Shown: positions 9,490 through 21,429 of the stretch, piece by piece | Position numbering within the stretch: the stretch's first letter is position 1 | Layout: each line of letters opens with the position of its first letter | Source of the DNA: Neoceratodus forsteri | Lineage: Eukaryota; Chordata; Ceratodontiformes; Ceratodontidae | Assembly: GCA_016271365.2 (NCBI GenBank) | Contig: JADMNL010000028.1 | Span: forward strand, 54,888,001-54,952,000 | Direction of reading: 5' to 3' | Length of the DNA: 64,000 nt | Notes under the pieces: model-generated | What the model saw: the letters and a program-made list of their open reading frames with translations, nothing else | Database searches by the model: none | What the model was told of the DNA's origin: nothing | Made by a program: the position numbers and the translations under genes

Positions 9490-11095
9490 CTTCCCCTACA
9501 GGTAGAAGAATAATCGGCCTGGCTACATCACAGGGTGCCTGCTTGGCAAGGGCTTTGGGCTGAGGGGTGGAAGCTTGGTCTTGAACCCCATCTGCCTCTC
9601 CCTCTAAAGAACCCCCTCTGGGCATAAGCGGAAGAGGAGGCTTGGGCTTGGTAAAAAGGCCTATGAAAAGGCCTGCCCCTGTGCTTCTGAGGAGTGGCCT
9701 GCCTTTCCTTGGGCTGTGCACTCCTATAGGTGGTCCTGTATTCATCCATTTTCTTCATGTAATTCTCTGTTTGCTCCCCAGAGAGTTGCCCTTAACAGGA
9801 AAATCCATGGCCTTAGACTGGGTATCCTGTGACAGGGTAGTACATCTGAGCCAAGCCATTCTGCGAAGTGCCACAGATGTAGCCATGACTCTTGAAGACA
9901 CATCATTAGAGTCTACTGCAGCATGAAATTGCACCTTTGATGCCTCAATACCATCTTTAGCCACCTGTTCCAGCTCCCTGGCAAGCTGGTCAGGGACTTT
10001 TTTTGCTAGAGCCAGCACAGTATCCCATCTGGACTTCTGGTATCTAGCAGCATAAGCCATATAATTTGCTTGTCTGAGTCCCAAGGATGCTGCCATGTAC
10101 TGTTTCTTTGCCATAGCATCAGTCTTCCTGGAGTCCTTCTCAGGAGGGTGTGAAGCTAGGGGAATATTTGCCTTGTCACAGGCTGCAGCCTGCACTACTC
10201 CCACATGGCTGCATTGCTGTGTGAGGAATTCCATGTTAGAGCCTGATAAAGTATACCTCTTGTCCATCCTTTTATCTACAGGAGGTATAGTGTGAGGAGT
10301 TTTTAAAACTTTTACTGTCTGCTTCTGAAAAGATTTATGTAGAGGAATAGACAGTCTCTTAGATTCTGGAATATCCATCATTTCTACATAATCAGGTTCC
10401 TCTTGGTTATCAACAGCTTCCTCAACAGGGAGCTGGAGAGTTTCAGCAACCTTTTTATAAAACATTAAATGAGAAGGGACTCAGAGAGCCTTGGAGAGAA
10501 ACCCCATAGGTCTGTCTGGAGTGTCAGTTCAATGGCGCATGAATCTTCCAAACCATATTCACTCTCCTCATACTCCTCTTCCCCCTCCCACAGTTCATAA
10601 AATTCCTCAAAATCATAATCTTGAACCGGTGGAACCAGCCGAACCGAGTGCCTCCCTGATGGTGCCAGTTCAGGAACCGGAGGAAAGAGACTGGACAATT
10701 TGGATTGCTTTAGCTATCTCTTCAGCGGTTGGAGAGAGAACTTTTTCCACACCAGCTGACTTTCTAGTCCTTTTTGCAGGAACTGGCTCCTCAGAGCCAG
10801 CTCTTGCTGCCTGAGGAAGTATCGCCCTGGTCAGAACTCCCTCCGGTTCGGTTGGAACGGACCGAGCCAATATCGGGTCAGCGGACTTTTTGGCCTCCAC
10901 CACAGGCCTACCATCTCTCTTTTCTATGGTGGCAGCAGGAAATTCTTCTAAATCTGGCAGTCTGCATCGAGGTGGTCAAACCCCAGACAATAGACACAGG
11001 TGGTGTGGTCAGCCTTGGCAAAGGCTTCCCCACAGACACTACAGTGTTGAAACCCAGTGGGCCTGGTTTTCTTTTGGGTTACTCAGACATAATGC
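9490..11095 (-). pseudogene. DIRS gag-like ORF (copy D)
   Basis: The likely start is the ATG at about 11091 (MSE, then an in-frame stop caused by a one-base loss relative to copy B). A Cys/His cluster follows in the next frame (FQHCSVCGEAF, CVYCLGFDHL), resembling a zinc-binding knuckle. Next come a Lys-rich stretch, an acidic block (EEFYELWEGEEEYEESEYG), then 236 open codons from 10465 to 9755 with YKKVAETLQLPVEEAVD, EMMDIPESKRLSIPLHKSF and the RQANYMAYAARYQKSRWD segment. It ends in a basic RGFFRGRGRWG tail. Role inferred as a nucleic-acid-binding structural protein. Confidence 0.78.
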
Positions 11096-11475
11096 CAGCC
11101 TAACCAAACTTGCCCGTTTATGGCAATCCACCATGTAAGACTCTCTTATCAGTTCTAACTGTGTCTGGGTCATGGGCAAAATGGCAATAACTCCGTTTTT
11201 TTAGAACCGATAAGAACTGGAACCGCGACTCTAAAAAGGACTAGCAATTTAAAACATAACCTAATCGGTTCAAACCGAACGATATGTTTATAAGTTCCAC
11301 ACAGACAAAACGTATGTATAAACCTATCTATTACTTACATTACCACAGACAGAGCTTGAACCGACTGAATGCAGTTTAATTTGATCGAAAACCGATAAAA
11401 ATAATACTTTTAACTGACAAAATGAACCGAGCAGAAGGAGAAATCTCCGGAGCGACTGTTCAGTGAGGCAGAGTA

Positions 11476-11644
11476 AAGAATCTGACAGTTTATGTTTGAA
11501 GATAAGCAAACAGAGCTTCTCTAACTGAGCTCGCGCTCAAAGTTCCATGCTTGCATGGAAAGTTAACTATTTCACTTCGGGGCAGTTCCAAGATTGGATA
11601 ATACTGCAATTGTCATAATATAGCAAGACTTCATGTTGTTTGAA
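11476..11644 (-). repeat. Left inverted terminal repeat of DIRS copy D
   Basis: Begins aagaatctgacagtttatg and ends caagacttcatgttgtttga; inverted match to 6461-6660. Expected to hold the element promoter, though no promoter motif is evident to me. Confidence 0.85.
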
Positions 11645-12420
11645 GGGGGTGTTCTACCCAATTTGTCATAGCAAAATTGTATACAGGAAACAATCCACCT
11701 GGCAATTGTTCTCTTAGTGGCAGGCTTACCTTTCTCCACTTCACCATAAGTGAGGAACAACTGAATACAGTCATTTCTGTGTGCCTTAGTATGCTCTATG
11801 TAGTAGCTAAGTGCCCTTTTAACATCCAAATTGTGTAATCTTCTTTCCCCTGGGCAAGAATGGTCAGTGAAAAATACAGGAAGAGACATAGACTGGTTTA
11901 GTGAAAATCCGATACCACTTTAGGCAAGAACCTCCTAGTAGTTCTTAGGACTACTTTATCCCTATGGAAGGATATGAAGTCAGGTTCAACTGACAGGGCC
12001 TGTAATTACGCTGATCTGCCTGGCAGATGTGCTTACTAGAACACAGTTTTCCAGGTCAAGTACTTTAATTCAGCTGAAGTCATAGGGTTCAAAGGTAGCT
12101 GCATAAGCTGAGCAATGCAGACATTAAGATCCCAAGGCAGAGTGGGTCCCTAAAGGGAGGGTTAATGTGAACCAGGCCTTTAAAAACTTCCTGAAAACAG
12201 GATGAGATGCCAGGGAAGAGCCCTTCCCTGCTGAGAAGGAATGCAGACAGCTGCTAGATGAACCTTCAAGTGGCAGGCCTAAGGCCTGAACTATTCAGAT
12301 GAGCTAGATAATCTAAGGTTGTGGAAATGCCTGCAGAATCAGGCTCAATACCTTTCTGAGAGCACCAAATACTGAACCTCTTCCTTTTGGAATTGTAAGT
12401 TTTTCTAGTGGAAGGTTACA
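11645..12420 (-). pseudogene. DIRS tyrosine recombinase, N-terminal and middle part (copy C)
   Basis: Minus-strand frames contain MSLPVFFTDHSCPGERRLHN, LDVKRALSYYIEHTKAH and QLFLTYGEVEKGKPATKRTI, ending at GRTPPS where copy D begins. Upstream pieces down to 12420 show degraded SAM-like domain. The remaining C-terminal piece is at 6267-6460. Nested insertion plus internal indels inactivate it. Confidence 0.8.
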
Positions 12421-13410
12421 TGGAGACCTTCAGAATAGACAGAACTTCCTGAGAGGGATGAAGAGCTGCATATTCTAACTCTTTAAGAGCCAGGCCTTGA
12501 GGTTGAGAGACTGGAGATTGGGGTACCAGATCTGCCCCTGGGAGGAGGAGAAAATTATATCTCCTGGGAAGAGACAGGGACATGAGACAATCAAGGACAC
12601 CAGTAGAGGATACCAGGGTTGTCTGGCCCAATCTGGAGCCACCAGTATCACTGTGCAGGGTTGAGTTCTTATCTTGATCAGAACTCTGAACAGGAGAGGG
12701 AAAGGAGGAAGGCATAGAGAAACCTGCCATTCCAGTTCAGAATGAGGGCATCCTGGGAACTGTCCCCAGGACTGGAGGTCTGCAGCAAAACAGAGGAAGT
12801 TGATGATTGTCTGGTGCTGCAAATAGATCTATTTCTGGAATGCCCCACTTGGAGAAAATGATCCTCAGAATGTGAAGATTCAAGGACCATTCACGATGCC
12901 CCTGTGAAATCCTGTTCAGGGCATCTGCCAGCACATTGTCCTTCCCTGGCAGATGAACTGCTACCAGGGAAGTCTGAAGGAAATAGGCCAGAGACCAAAT
13001 CTTCATGGCCTCTGTGCATAAGGCCGTGGACTGAGTGCCTCCCTGCTTGTTGATGTACCTGCATTGTAGTAGTGTTGTCTGTCCTGACTTGGACCACCTT
13101 GCCTTTGACTGAATCAGAAAAGGTCTGAAGGGCTAGAAAAACTGCCCTGAGTTCCAGGAGGTTGATATGAAGAAGAGACTCCTGCAAGGACCAGATCCCC
13201 TGAGCTGTTAGGGCTCCCAGGTGGGCTCCCCAGCCTAGGAGAGAAGCATCCGTAGTCAGTACTACTGATGGAAGTTGAGGGAGAAATGGAACCCCTTGTC
13301 TGAGGTTGTCCTGGTCCAACCACCACTGGAGAGCCTGGACCAGAGTTTGGGTCACTGGAATCAGTTTGCTGAGAGAATCTGTTCTCTGTGACCCAAAAGA
13401 CCTTAGATGG
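12416..13410 (-). pseudogene. DIRS RNase H and linker (copy C)
   Basis: Open from 13601 down through VVLTTDASLLGWGAHLGALT (first Asp), HINLLELRAVFLALQ (Glu) and VRTDNTTT (second Asp), so three catalytic acids survive in one frame; a frame shift near 13060 then moves to 13006-12737, with VHLPGKDNVLADALNRISQG and the fourth Asp. The linker to the recombinase (PEIDLFAAPDNHQLPLFCCR) follows. Best RNase H remnant in the window, broken by one shift. Confidence 0.82.
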
Positions 13411-14345
13411 AACTGAATGTCATGCATCTGAAATCTGGTTCCCTGAACCACTGCAGTGGAGGCTGCCATGTGGCCCAGGAGTTGGAGGAACTGTCTCACT
13501 GGAAGAGAAACCTGAGGCCAAAAGGAGGAAGTGAGGTCTGCTAAGGCCTTCACCCTTGCCAGAGGAAGGAAAGCTTTTGCTTGGGTAGTATCCAGTTCCA
13601 CCCCATGAAGGTGAGAAGCTGTACTGGTTCAAGGACAGATTTTGGCAGATTGAGAAGAAACCCCAAGGAACTGAGCAAGTCCTGAGTGGTTTGCAGAGCT
13701 GACCTGACCTGGTCTGAAGACTGCCCTACTAGGAGACAGTCATCCAGATATGGAAAAATGGTGATACCCTGTCTTCTGAGGTAAGCCACCACTACTGTAG
13801 GCACTTTGTGAACACCTTGGAGCTGATGTTGGGCCAAAAGGCATGGCCTTGAATTGATAATGGCCTGAAAGGCAACTCGAACCCTAAGGTATTTTCTGTG
13901 GGAGCACGTTAGTAGGGATATGGAAGTAGGCATCCTTGAGGGTCCAGTGATGCTAGCCAATCTCCTGGCCTTAAAGAGGAAGGATTATTCCAGAGTTACC
14001 ATTTTGAACTTGGGTTTTGAAATGTGTTTGTTCAGATACCTTAGATCCAGAATGGGTCGCCACTCCCCTGTTTTGTTTGGGGTAAGGAAGTACCTGGAGT
14101 ACAGGCCTTTTCCCCTGTGTTGAGTAGGAACCTTCTCTATGGCTCTGAGAGCCAGGAGAGAGGAAACTTCTGCCTCTATGGCAAGGGTTTCTGAAACTGA
14201 TGCAGGTGGAAAAGACTTGGCCTTCCTTTTTGGGTAATTTTTGAAGCTGAGGGCTAGTCCCTGGCTTACTACTTCCAGGACCCACTTGTCTGATGTGACA
14301 GACTTCCAGGCCTGAAAGTAGTAAGGCAGCCTGCCTCATACTGGG
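13410..14345 (-). pseudogene. DIRS reverse transcriptase (copy C)
   Basis: The conserved blocks are spread over two frames. The 14339-13971 frame covers the N-terminal part up to the ILDLRYLNKH equivalent. The 13960-13550 frame shows RKYLRVRVAF, VVVAYLRRQGITIFPYLDDC (both catalytic Asp kept) and LLSSLGFLLNLPKSVLEPVQ. A shift around 13965 separates them and removes the LDLKDAYFHIP block from the open frame. Confidence 0.8.
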
Positions 14346-14379
14346 ATTGTAGAGTTGACCTGGGCTGACACCTCAGGGT

Positions 14380-15990
14380 GTCTGCTTGGCAGGAGTCTTA
14401 GATTGGGAGGAAGACACAGCCCTGCTCATTCCCCTTCTACCCCGCACTCAGAAAAAAACCCTTTGTGGGTAAGATGAGGAGGTCTTGGCTTGGTAAAAAG
14501 GCCTGTGAAAAGACCTGCTCCTGCCCCTGGACTGCTGCTTCTGAGAAGTGGCTTGCCTTTCCTTGGCCTGTGCACGCCTGTAAGTGGTTCTATATTTGTC
14601 CATTTTCTTCATGTAAGCCTCTGTCTGCTCCCCAAACAGAGAGTTACCAACTACAGGAAAATCCATAGCCTTAGACTGGGTGTCCTGTGATAGGCTAGTA
14701 CATCTGAGCCAAGCATGCCTTCTGAGAGACACAGATGTAGCCATGACTCTGGATGCCACATTATTGGAGTCGACAGCAGCATGAAATTGTACTTTGGATG
14801 CCTTAATTCCATCTGCAGTCACCTCCTCCAGCTCTTTGGCTAGCTGGGGGGAGGCCTTTTTAGCTAGTTCCAGAATTGTATCTCACCTGGGCTTCTGGTA
14901 CCTGGCTCTGTAGGCCATATAATTTGCCTGCCTGAATCCCAAAGAGGATGCCAAGTATTGTTTCTTGGCCATGGCATCGACTTTCCTGGAGTCCTTGTCT
15001 GGGTGGTGTGAAGCCAAAGGAATGTTTTCCCTGTCACAGGCTGCAGCCTGCACTACCCCAATATGGATGTTATGTGAATAAAGGAACTCCGCAGCTGAGC
15101 CTGATATCATGTATCTCCTGTCCATTCTTTTATCTACAGGAGGTAAACAGTTAGGAATCTGTAGAATCTTTTTTGTCTGTTTCCCCAAGAACTTGTGAAG
15201 GGGAATATACAACATTTTGGACTCTGGGATGTCCATCATCTCCACAAAATCAGGCTCTTCTTCCTCCTCAGTAGTTTTAACCAAAGGGAGCTGGAGGGTT
15301 TCAGCCACCTTCTTGTAAAACAAGAAGTGAGAAGGGGACTCAGAAAGCCTGAGAGGGGAGACATCAGAGGGTGTATCTGGGGAGATGTCCGGTTCAATGG
15401 GCACATCCAGACCCCTATCATCGTAGTCATCATCATCATCGTCGGGATAGTCTTCATCTCCCTCCCACTCCTCATAGAAAGCATCCGAATTGTAATCCAA
15501 AGGAGCCAGTTCCGACTGAACCAACCACCTAACCGGCAGCACCAGTGCAGACAGACCCGGATGAAGCGATTGGACAATACTAATCACTTTGGCTATCTCG
15601 ACCGTGGTTGGAGTCAGCAGTACTGGATCCAAACCGACGGACTTTCATTTAGTTTTTGATGGACCAGACCCCTCAGAGTCAGCTCTCCTTTTGCCCAAGG
15701 AGGTATTGCCTAGGTCAGTAGGCACCTCCCCGTGTTCGGCCGTAACCAGACTGCGCTGGCGATCCAGGTCTATGGACTTCTCCGCCTCCCTTTCCTTCAA
15801 CCTACTCGGTCTTTTTCTAGAGTGGTTTTAGAAAAGTTTTTGCAAATTTGGCAGTCTGACTGGAGGTGGTCAAACCCCACACAATAAACACAGATGAGGT
15901 GGGGGTCGGCCTTGGTAAAGGCCTCCTCACACTCAGTACAGTGTTGAAAACCAGTGGGACTGGTTTTCTTTTTGGGTTTCTCAGACATGG
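14380..15990 (-). pseudogene. DIRS gag-like ORF (copy C)
   Basis: Start ATG near 15988 (MSEKPKKKTSPTGFQHCTEC) opens a Cys/His cluster, HCTECEEAF then CVYCVGFDHLQSDCQIC, resembling a zinc knuckle. From 15632 an open frame of 249 codons runs through a poly-acidic patch (YPDDDDDDYDDRG, encoded by a GAT/GAC repeat), FLFYKKVAETLQLPLV, EMMDIPESKMLYIPLHKFL and DSRKVDAMAKKQYLASSLGF. A stop near 14883 then separates the C-terminal piece (14822-14448), which ends in a basic region. The ATG in front of the Cys cluster is shared in position with copies B and D, which supports the start. Confidence 0.8.
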
Positions 15991-16390
15991 CCAACCTACC
16001 AAAATTACCGTATAGAAGCATTCAAGCCAGGTAATACCAACTGATCAGTAACAACCGTGACACGGGTTTGGAAAAGAATTGAGAAAAAGCCCAGTTCTTT
16101 TGAAACCAATCGGTACCGGAACACCACTCTAAAATAATAACTTTAAAATTAGAAGGAAACACAAGGTCGGTTCCTAACCGGACCAACCGGGAAGAAACCA
16201 AAGAAACCAACAATTTCCACAAGTTATTTAAAATAAAATACAGTCACTACCTATCTACCACACTACCTGTACTGTAGACAGAGTCTGGAAATCCGAAAAA
16301 ACAATAAAGAATACGTTTTAAATCAAACGCTTTACGTTTACCGAACCGAGCAGAGGAATCTCTGGAGCGACTTCACTATTAGGCGGAGTA

Positions 16391-16562
16391 AAGAATCTGA
16401 CAGTTGCACTGGTAAGTACCACAGACAGAGGTTTGAAAACTGAGCTCGAGCTCAACATTTCCATGCTTCTGCATGGAGTTAACTCTTTCCTCTCCAGGGC
16501 AGTTCAAGTGCTGAGGCTAACATTATTATGTCTGAATACAGCAAGACTTCATGTTGCTTGAA
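16391..16562 (-). repeat. Left inverted terminal repeat of DIRS copy C
   Basis: From aagaatctgacagttgcact to caagacttcatgttgcttga; inverted match to 5660-5857. Confidence 0.85.
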
Positions 16563-16623
16563 TAGGACTTTGTTGAGGAAGGCAGGACTTCTTTACTACT
16601 GCTATGCCAAGGGCAGTGCCACT

Positions 16624-17000
16624 GTTGGGGGGCATTGGCAAACTGAGACTCATTTCCAGGATGGGGATCGGCTGTGGGGAGGGATCACTGGACACCAGGG
16701 TAACTGTGTTGCTACATTGACTGAGATCAGGTTGGGGGAGTGACCACTGAATGCCAGGGATATATCTTTCTGTAACTGGGCTTTGATGGGGTGTGGGAGT
16801 GACCACTGGATGCCAGGGATATATCCTCCATTAATGGGACTGGGTTTGGAGGGACAGGGGCACCACTGTACAACAGAGATATATCTTTCTGTAACGAGAC
16901 TGGGATCAGGTGGGAGGAAGGGATCACTGGATGGCAGGGATACATATTTTATTAATGGGACTGGGTTCAGAGGGAGGGGGCTCCACTTGTTACCAAGGAG
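16624..17000. repeat. Minisatellite, about 60-bp unit, 6 copies
   Basis: Units are marked by accactggatgccagggata and variants at about 16686, 16743, 16802, 16862 and 16922, each followed by a ctgggatcaggtgggag-like stretch. Unit length is 58-61 bp. The open frames across it on both strands are a by-product of the repeat. The following 1 kb (17001-18030) shows nothing I can assign beyond a short (TA)n run at 17840. Confidence 0.8.
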
Positions 17001-18039
17001 TACTGTCTTGGGATGAGAGGGCACCAACACACTACCTTCAGCAACTGCTAGGGCTGTGCCGGATTAAGGTGAGGTTAGTGACAGTATTTGCTCTGTATAA
17101 AGGGGTCCATGTAAAGTGCCCTATCACAGAGCAAATACTGAGGTGTATTGAACTGCACCAATATTTAGGTTCCCACCCTGTTTTGCATAATAGTGGCTTG
17201 CATCCCTCCTTGGTTTGGCATTGGTGCAAAACCCAGATTGCTGGGTAAACTAGGATCTGCACCTTGGCAAACATTTTGAATATCAGGGTTCTGGCTGTTA
17301 TTCTCCTTCACCATCAACAGGACTTGGAGACCAAACTGGTAGTCTCTTGGGGGTTACCATGGCTGATGAGAGTCTATAAAGGGGGATGGGGATGACCCTT
17401 TCTCTCCTCCTCCATGGAGAATTAGTGGCTGTTATGAAGGTCCAAATTTAGTCCCTGGGATGGTAGATGATGTTGCTAGGTGGCTGGTGGCAATATGGTA
17501 CTTTTGGTGATTTAGGGCCTGCAGAAATTGGGGTGCCATTCTGGCCTATTACTTGCTATTTTCACCTAATTTTCTTGCCCGTCCATTTTTTCTAACATGG
17601 ACTGTAGTCTAGTCAGACCTCGACATATACGTTATTCCAAGTATCTCTAACCTCTGCACCACTGAATGGTAGCATTAAACCCACTAACAAGTTTATAAAT
17701 TGTTTAAGTGACCTGAATGGGCCAAGTTGACCCTCAGACCACTGGCATTTTTTCACAAAGGGACCCACTGACTAAACTAAATTGTTTCAGTGAGCATTTA
17801 ATGACACATTCCCAAGATGCAGGTGATGTAACCCAAGCCAGATATATATATATATATCACTGGACAGTATGTTGTAGCAAAGCCTGCTAAACAGATACAC
17901 TTCGATAAATAAATTAAAAAAAATAAGATGTGAAGACACTTTAGGTGCTTTACCAATAGAACACATTTTCTTGAGCATAAATGGGACTTTGTGTGCCCCA
18001 ATCTGTATAGTCAAGTAGCCTACAGCTCAAACACTAGCC

Positions 18040-18240
18040 ACACCTCCTTTCTCTAACCAAGACACTAGCCCCCTTCCTCCACAGACCCCTCTGACACTAG
18101 CCTCTTCCCCCCACAACACCTGACACTAGCCTCTTCCCTCCACAGACCCCTCTGACACTAGCCTCTTCCCTCCACAACACCTGACACTAGCATGTTTCCC
18201 TTACAGCCCCCCTGACAGTAGCCCTCTTGAACGTACACCC
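18040..18240. repeat. Minisatellite, about 30-bp C/T-rich unit
   Basis: At least six tandem copies of ctgacactagcctcttccct with a tail alternating between ccacagacccct and ccacaacac. Looser gacactagcc words continue to about 18700, suggesting a decayed longer array. Confidence 0.8.
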
Positions 18241-19264
18241 TGCACAGTCCCCAGAACTACTATGGCTCCCCCATCACCCCAGACAATAAACTCTCCTCCA
18301 CTTCCTGACACAACCCAGCCACATCAATCCTCACCCCTTTCACCACCCACTCCCCTCTACTAGGCACCCACTTTCTAATCTCTGTGGATATCACCTCCCT
18401 CCTGTCCCTTGACTCCCAGAAGCCACACCCTTCCTTCTTAGCCATTCGAAAATCACCCATACTGTACCTTTGTTGCACACCTTCTCTGCAAGGTCCTCCT
18501 GGACACCTCCTACTTAGACACTTCAGAGGCATGCATACACCCTTCCTTCTACACTCTCCCTCCGTGTGCCATAACACTAGCCCCTCCCTCTCTCCAAAGC
18601 CTCTGACCACAGCTTCCTGACCCACCTTCCAGAGCCCCAAAAACTAGTACCTTTTTTCCCTAGACACTAGCCCCCCAGCCCCCGACACTAACCGCACCTC
18701 CTTTGCTGGGGTCAAACTGGCACCATCCCACTAGCAGATGCTAGAAGATTTTGTATACAGCTATTAAGATGTTCCTTTAGGTAGCCTTGCAGATGTGCTG
18801 GAGAGGGTAACACTTGGTAAGTATATCAACTGGGACAGTAGAAAATTCTGTGGGAATTTTCCCCCATCAGTAGCCCAGCTGGCTCGGGCTGCAAAACTCA
18901 GTTTTGACCCCTGAATTTAATATGACTTACCTGCTCTGTCCAAGTCACAGTGCAGAGAGTTGGGTTCTTTTGGGTTTAGAATAATCTGGTAGAACCTAAA
19001 AGGAAAGGACAGAGAAGGTTGTGGAGATGCAAAGAGTTTGAGGTCCTAGAGGAGATTTTATAGTAGTCAGAATTAAACAAGATACTTATCTGAAAGGTAA
19101 ACAGCCAACATCTGGCCAGACCTATGGAAATAAAGGTAAAACTAGGTAAGTATGAGGTACGTATAGTAGCGTGAGTAGAGATGGGGTGGAGACATACGAA
19201 GGGCATAGAGCATACAGAAATAGAGCATACATAGGGCATACATCACAGGAGTAAGTTGAAAAGA

Positions 19265-19480
19265 TTTTTATTTTTATTTTAGTCTTCGGTAACCAGGTAA
19301 GGCCCACTAAGCACAAGTACCTGTTTTCAGGGGTGACCTAGGAGCACTGGGTGATTAAATGACTTGCTTAGAGTCACACAGTATGCAAGTGGAGGTTGTG
19401 AGAATCAAACCCAGGTTGCATGATCTGCTGGATGTACCAAGCTCATTCCTCTAATCTCTAGGCTATACTGCCAGCCTAGT
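19265..19480 (-). repeat. SINE-like or LINE 3'-end repeat
   Basis: A T-rich run (tttttatttttattttag) opens the repeat, then aaccaggtaaggcccacta, ttttcaggggtgacctagg, agtcacacagtatgcaag and a gagaatcaaacccaggttgc word. The last part resembles the degraded B-box-like and cacacag words common in vertebrate tRNA-related SINE and LINE tails. The tail points left. A related shorter piece is at 5466. Family not identified. Confidence 0.5.
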
Positions 19481-19559
19481 TAAAGAGCATCTCTCGACTA
19501 TAATAAAAAAAACTTAAAAACACTAGATTTATTCCAACTGTGTTTTAACTTTGTTTTCT

Positions 19560-19830
19560 AGTCATTTTTATGTTGGCTCGCGCATGCGTAGCCAACATAT
19601 TGTGGTAGTAGCAGATTTGGAGGCGCAGTCACTGTTGGGCGAATGCAGGGCATGCATCAGTAGGTGCATCTCTTATTCCCCAATAAGCCTGCATGTCAGC
19701 ACCACACCATACATACATAATGTGGCGAGCACATCTAAGGAAAGGTCCGCTGCAATGCGAGCAAAGCTTGTCATACGCAGCGGACCTTCCAACGTGCTTT
19801 CCCTGCTGGGAAAAAACATTTAACATGGTG
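19560..19830. repeat. Palindrome-rich stretch
   Basis: Two perfect-arm inverted repeats: atgttggct/agccaacat at about 19571-19599, and aaggtccgctgc/gcagcggacctt at 19741-19789. They may be parts of a fold-back or MITE-type element whose limits I cannot fix. Confidence 0.5.
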
Positions 19831-19849
19831 GCACTCTGCCTGCCATAAA

Positions 19850-20060
19850 GTCAACTTCCGGGGTGCCCAATCCTCCTGTTGGCATGTCCTGCCCCAATGT
19901 ATGTGCTGATGGGGGAGCCCACTCCCCTTTGGCATAATGCACCCCTCCATTTGTAATGTGCTGAGGGGGGTGCCCAATCCTCCTCGACTCTTGCCCCCCC
20001 ACTTTTGTTGTGTGCTGACAGGGGGTGCCCAATCCCTGTCAGCTACAGCATCCCCCCAAA
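19850..20060. repeat. Degenerate tandem repeat
   Basis: Three loose units share gtgctgaNgggggNgcccaNtcc at about 19902, 19959 and 20012. The words are diverged but the spacing is regular at 53-57 bp. Confidence 0.5.
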
Positions 20061-20329
20061 ACACTTAGATGGCATGCTGGGAGCCCACCCCAGCATGCCA
20101 AGTCCCTGAAAAATAAAACCATCCCATAATGTTTTTTTTTTCTTTTAACCCTGTGAAAAAAGAAAATGGTCCCTCACTGTCTCCTGCCCCCACAACCCAT
20201 GCCTACCCTCTGCCTCCCCACACCCCCCTCACCCCATACTTACCTCTGGAGTTTGGCGCGATGATCTTCGGTGGACTGGGAACACGTCTGCACTTTTCAA
20301 AACCTACCGCAAACTGAAGAAATGCCAGT

Positions 20330-21420
20330 AAGCTGTATAATGGCATACATAGGGTTTTTTCAACATTGGTGCATATCTCGGGCATTTTTTGGAATTTCTG
20401 CACCAAATTTTCAATATGGGGTCATTGGGCCCTCTCCTTATAAATTCAGTCACTGTCATGGCATTATTCAGTCCTGAAAGGTGATTTTGCGGTTACTGAC
20501 AGTGCCACTGTTCATGAGGGAGCTCTCAAAAAGCCTATGTTGCAAATTTGGTGAAAAAAATTCCCAAAATGGCTGTTTTACAAGCGTGAGTTGCACTGTT
20601 TCCATGCACGCTTGTAACTTCATGAATTTATAGTATTATCACTCCAAATTTGCAAAATTGGCATTTTTCCACATCTCCTGATGAACAGTACAGCTGTCAT
20701 TTTACATATCCTGGCCAAAATGTGTTTTTGCATGTCCTGCACAGAATAGCGTGGTCGCTGTGCAAAATTAGTTTTCCAGACAGTTTGAGGAAATGTCAGT
20801 GACACTGTTCATGAGCAGAGGTCCTAAAATGCCTAAGTTGAAAATTTGGTGTCGAAAGTCCATAAAATGACTATGTTACATGTGTGCGTTGTGCAGTTTC
20901 CATGCACCCTTATAACTTTGCAAATTTGCAATATTTCCGTGCCAGATTTTCAACACTGGCATTTTTTCACACCTCCTTATGAACAGTACAGCTGTCATTT
21001 TTCATATCCTGCCCAAAATGTGTTTCCGCACCTGTGGCGCACAATGGCGTGGCTGCTGTGGGAAATCAACTTTTGGGACAGATTAACAAAATCACAGCAC
21101 CACTGTTCATGATGGGAGGACCCAAAATGCCTATCTTAAAAATGTGGCTAACAAACTCCCAAAAATAATTGCGTTATGGATGTGTGTTGCGCAGTTTCTA
21201 TGCTTGCTCATGACTTCAATATTTCATATTTTCACTCCAGATTTTCAACGTTGCCATTTTTTTACACCTCCTCATGAACAATACAGTTATCATTTTCCAC
21301 ATCTGGCCCAAAATGTGTTTTTGTCCCTGTGTCGCCAAATGGCTTAGCTGCTGTGCAAAACCATCTTTCAGCTAACAAACTGATTGTGTCGGTTTTCATG
21401 AGATGGGCTCACAAAAAGCC
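20330..21420. repeat. Tandem repeat, about 297-bp unit, 3 full copies plus partial
   Basis: The word ttcatgag or ttcatgat recurs at 20511, 20808, 21106 and 21395 (spacings 297, 298, 289). Each unit has the same order: a caaaatgcctatNtt word, aatttggt, cccaaaatggct or similar, gttgcNcagtttccatgc, gattttcaacNttggcattt, acagtacagctgtcattttN and ccNaaaatgtgtttttgc. A 297-bp period is satellite-like but the array is short and diverged. Confidence 0.85.
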
Positions 21421-21429
21421 CATGTTTAA

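Larger units (their letters stand above)
6461..11644 (-). mobile_element. Complete DIRS-type retrotransposon, copy D, nested in copy C
   Basis: About 5.18 kb on the minus strand with both terminal repeats (11476-11644 left, 6461-6660 right), gag, RT, RNase H, recombinase and the internal complementary region. The junction words on copy C are cgggcc on one side and gggggtgttc on the other; bringing them together rejoins the recombinase frame of C between GKxPPSG and the HxxR box. No target-site duplication is evident, as expected for recombinase-mediated insertion. The RT and gag frames carry shifts, so it is a dead copy with an intact-looking recombinase C-terminal half. Confidence 0.9.
5660..16562 (-). 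mobile_element. DIRS-type retrotransposon, copy C (split by copy D)
   Basis: On the minus strand it runs from a left terminal repeat at 16391-16562, through gag, RT, RNase H and recombinase, to an internal complementary region (6127-6224) and a right terminal repeat (5660-5857). Its recombinase gene is interrupted between about 6460 and 11645 by a complete copy D. Without D the element is about 5.7 kb, close to copies B (without its insertion) and D. C is therefore older than D. Frames are interrupted in several places and the recombinase catalytic Arg is lost. Confidence 0.88.

Noticed and set aside
16549..17030. Open frames across the 60-bp minisatellite
   Set aside because: Frames follow the repeat period; the encoded peptides have no domain features.
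20680..20720. CTGATGA-like word in the 297-bp satellite (ctcctgatgaacag)
   Set aside because: No GAAA partner with a hairpin at the right distance, and other units read cttatgaac or ctcatgaac, so it is not a hammerhead.
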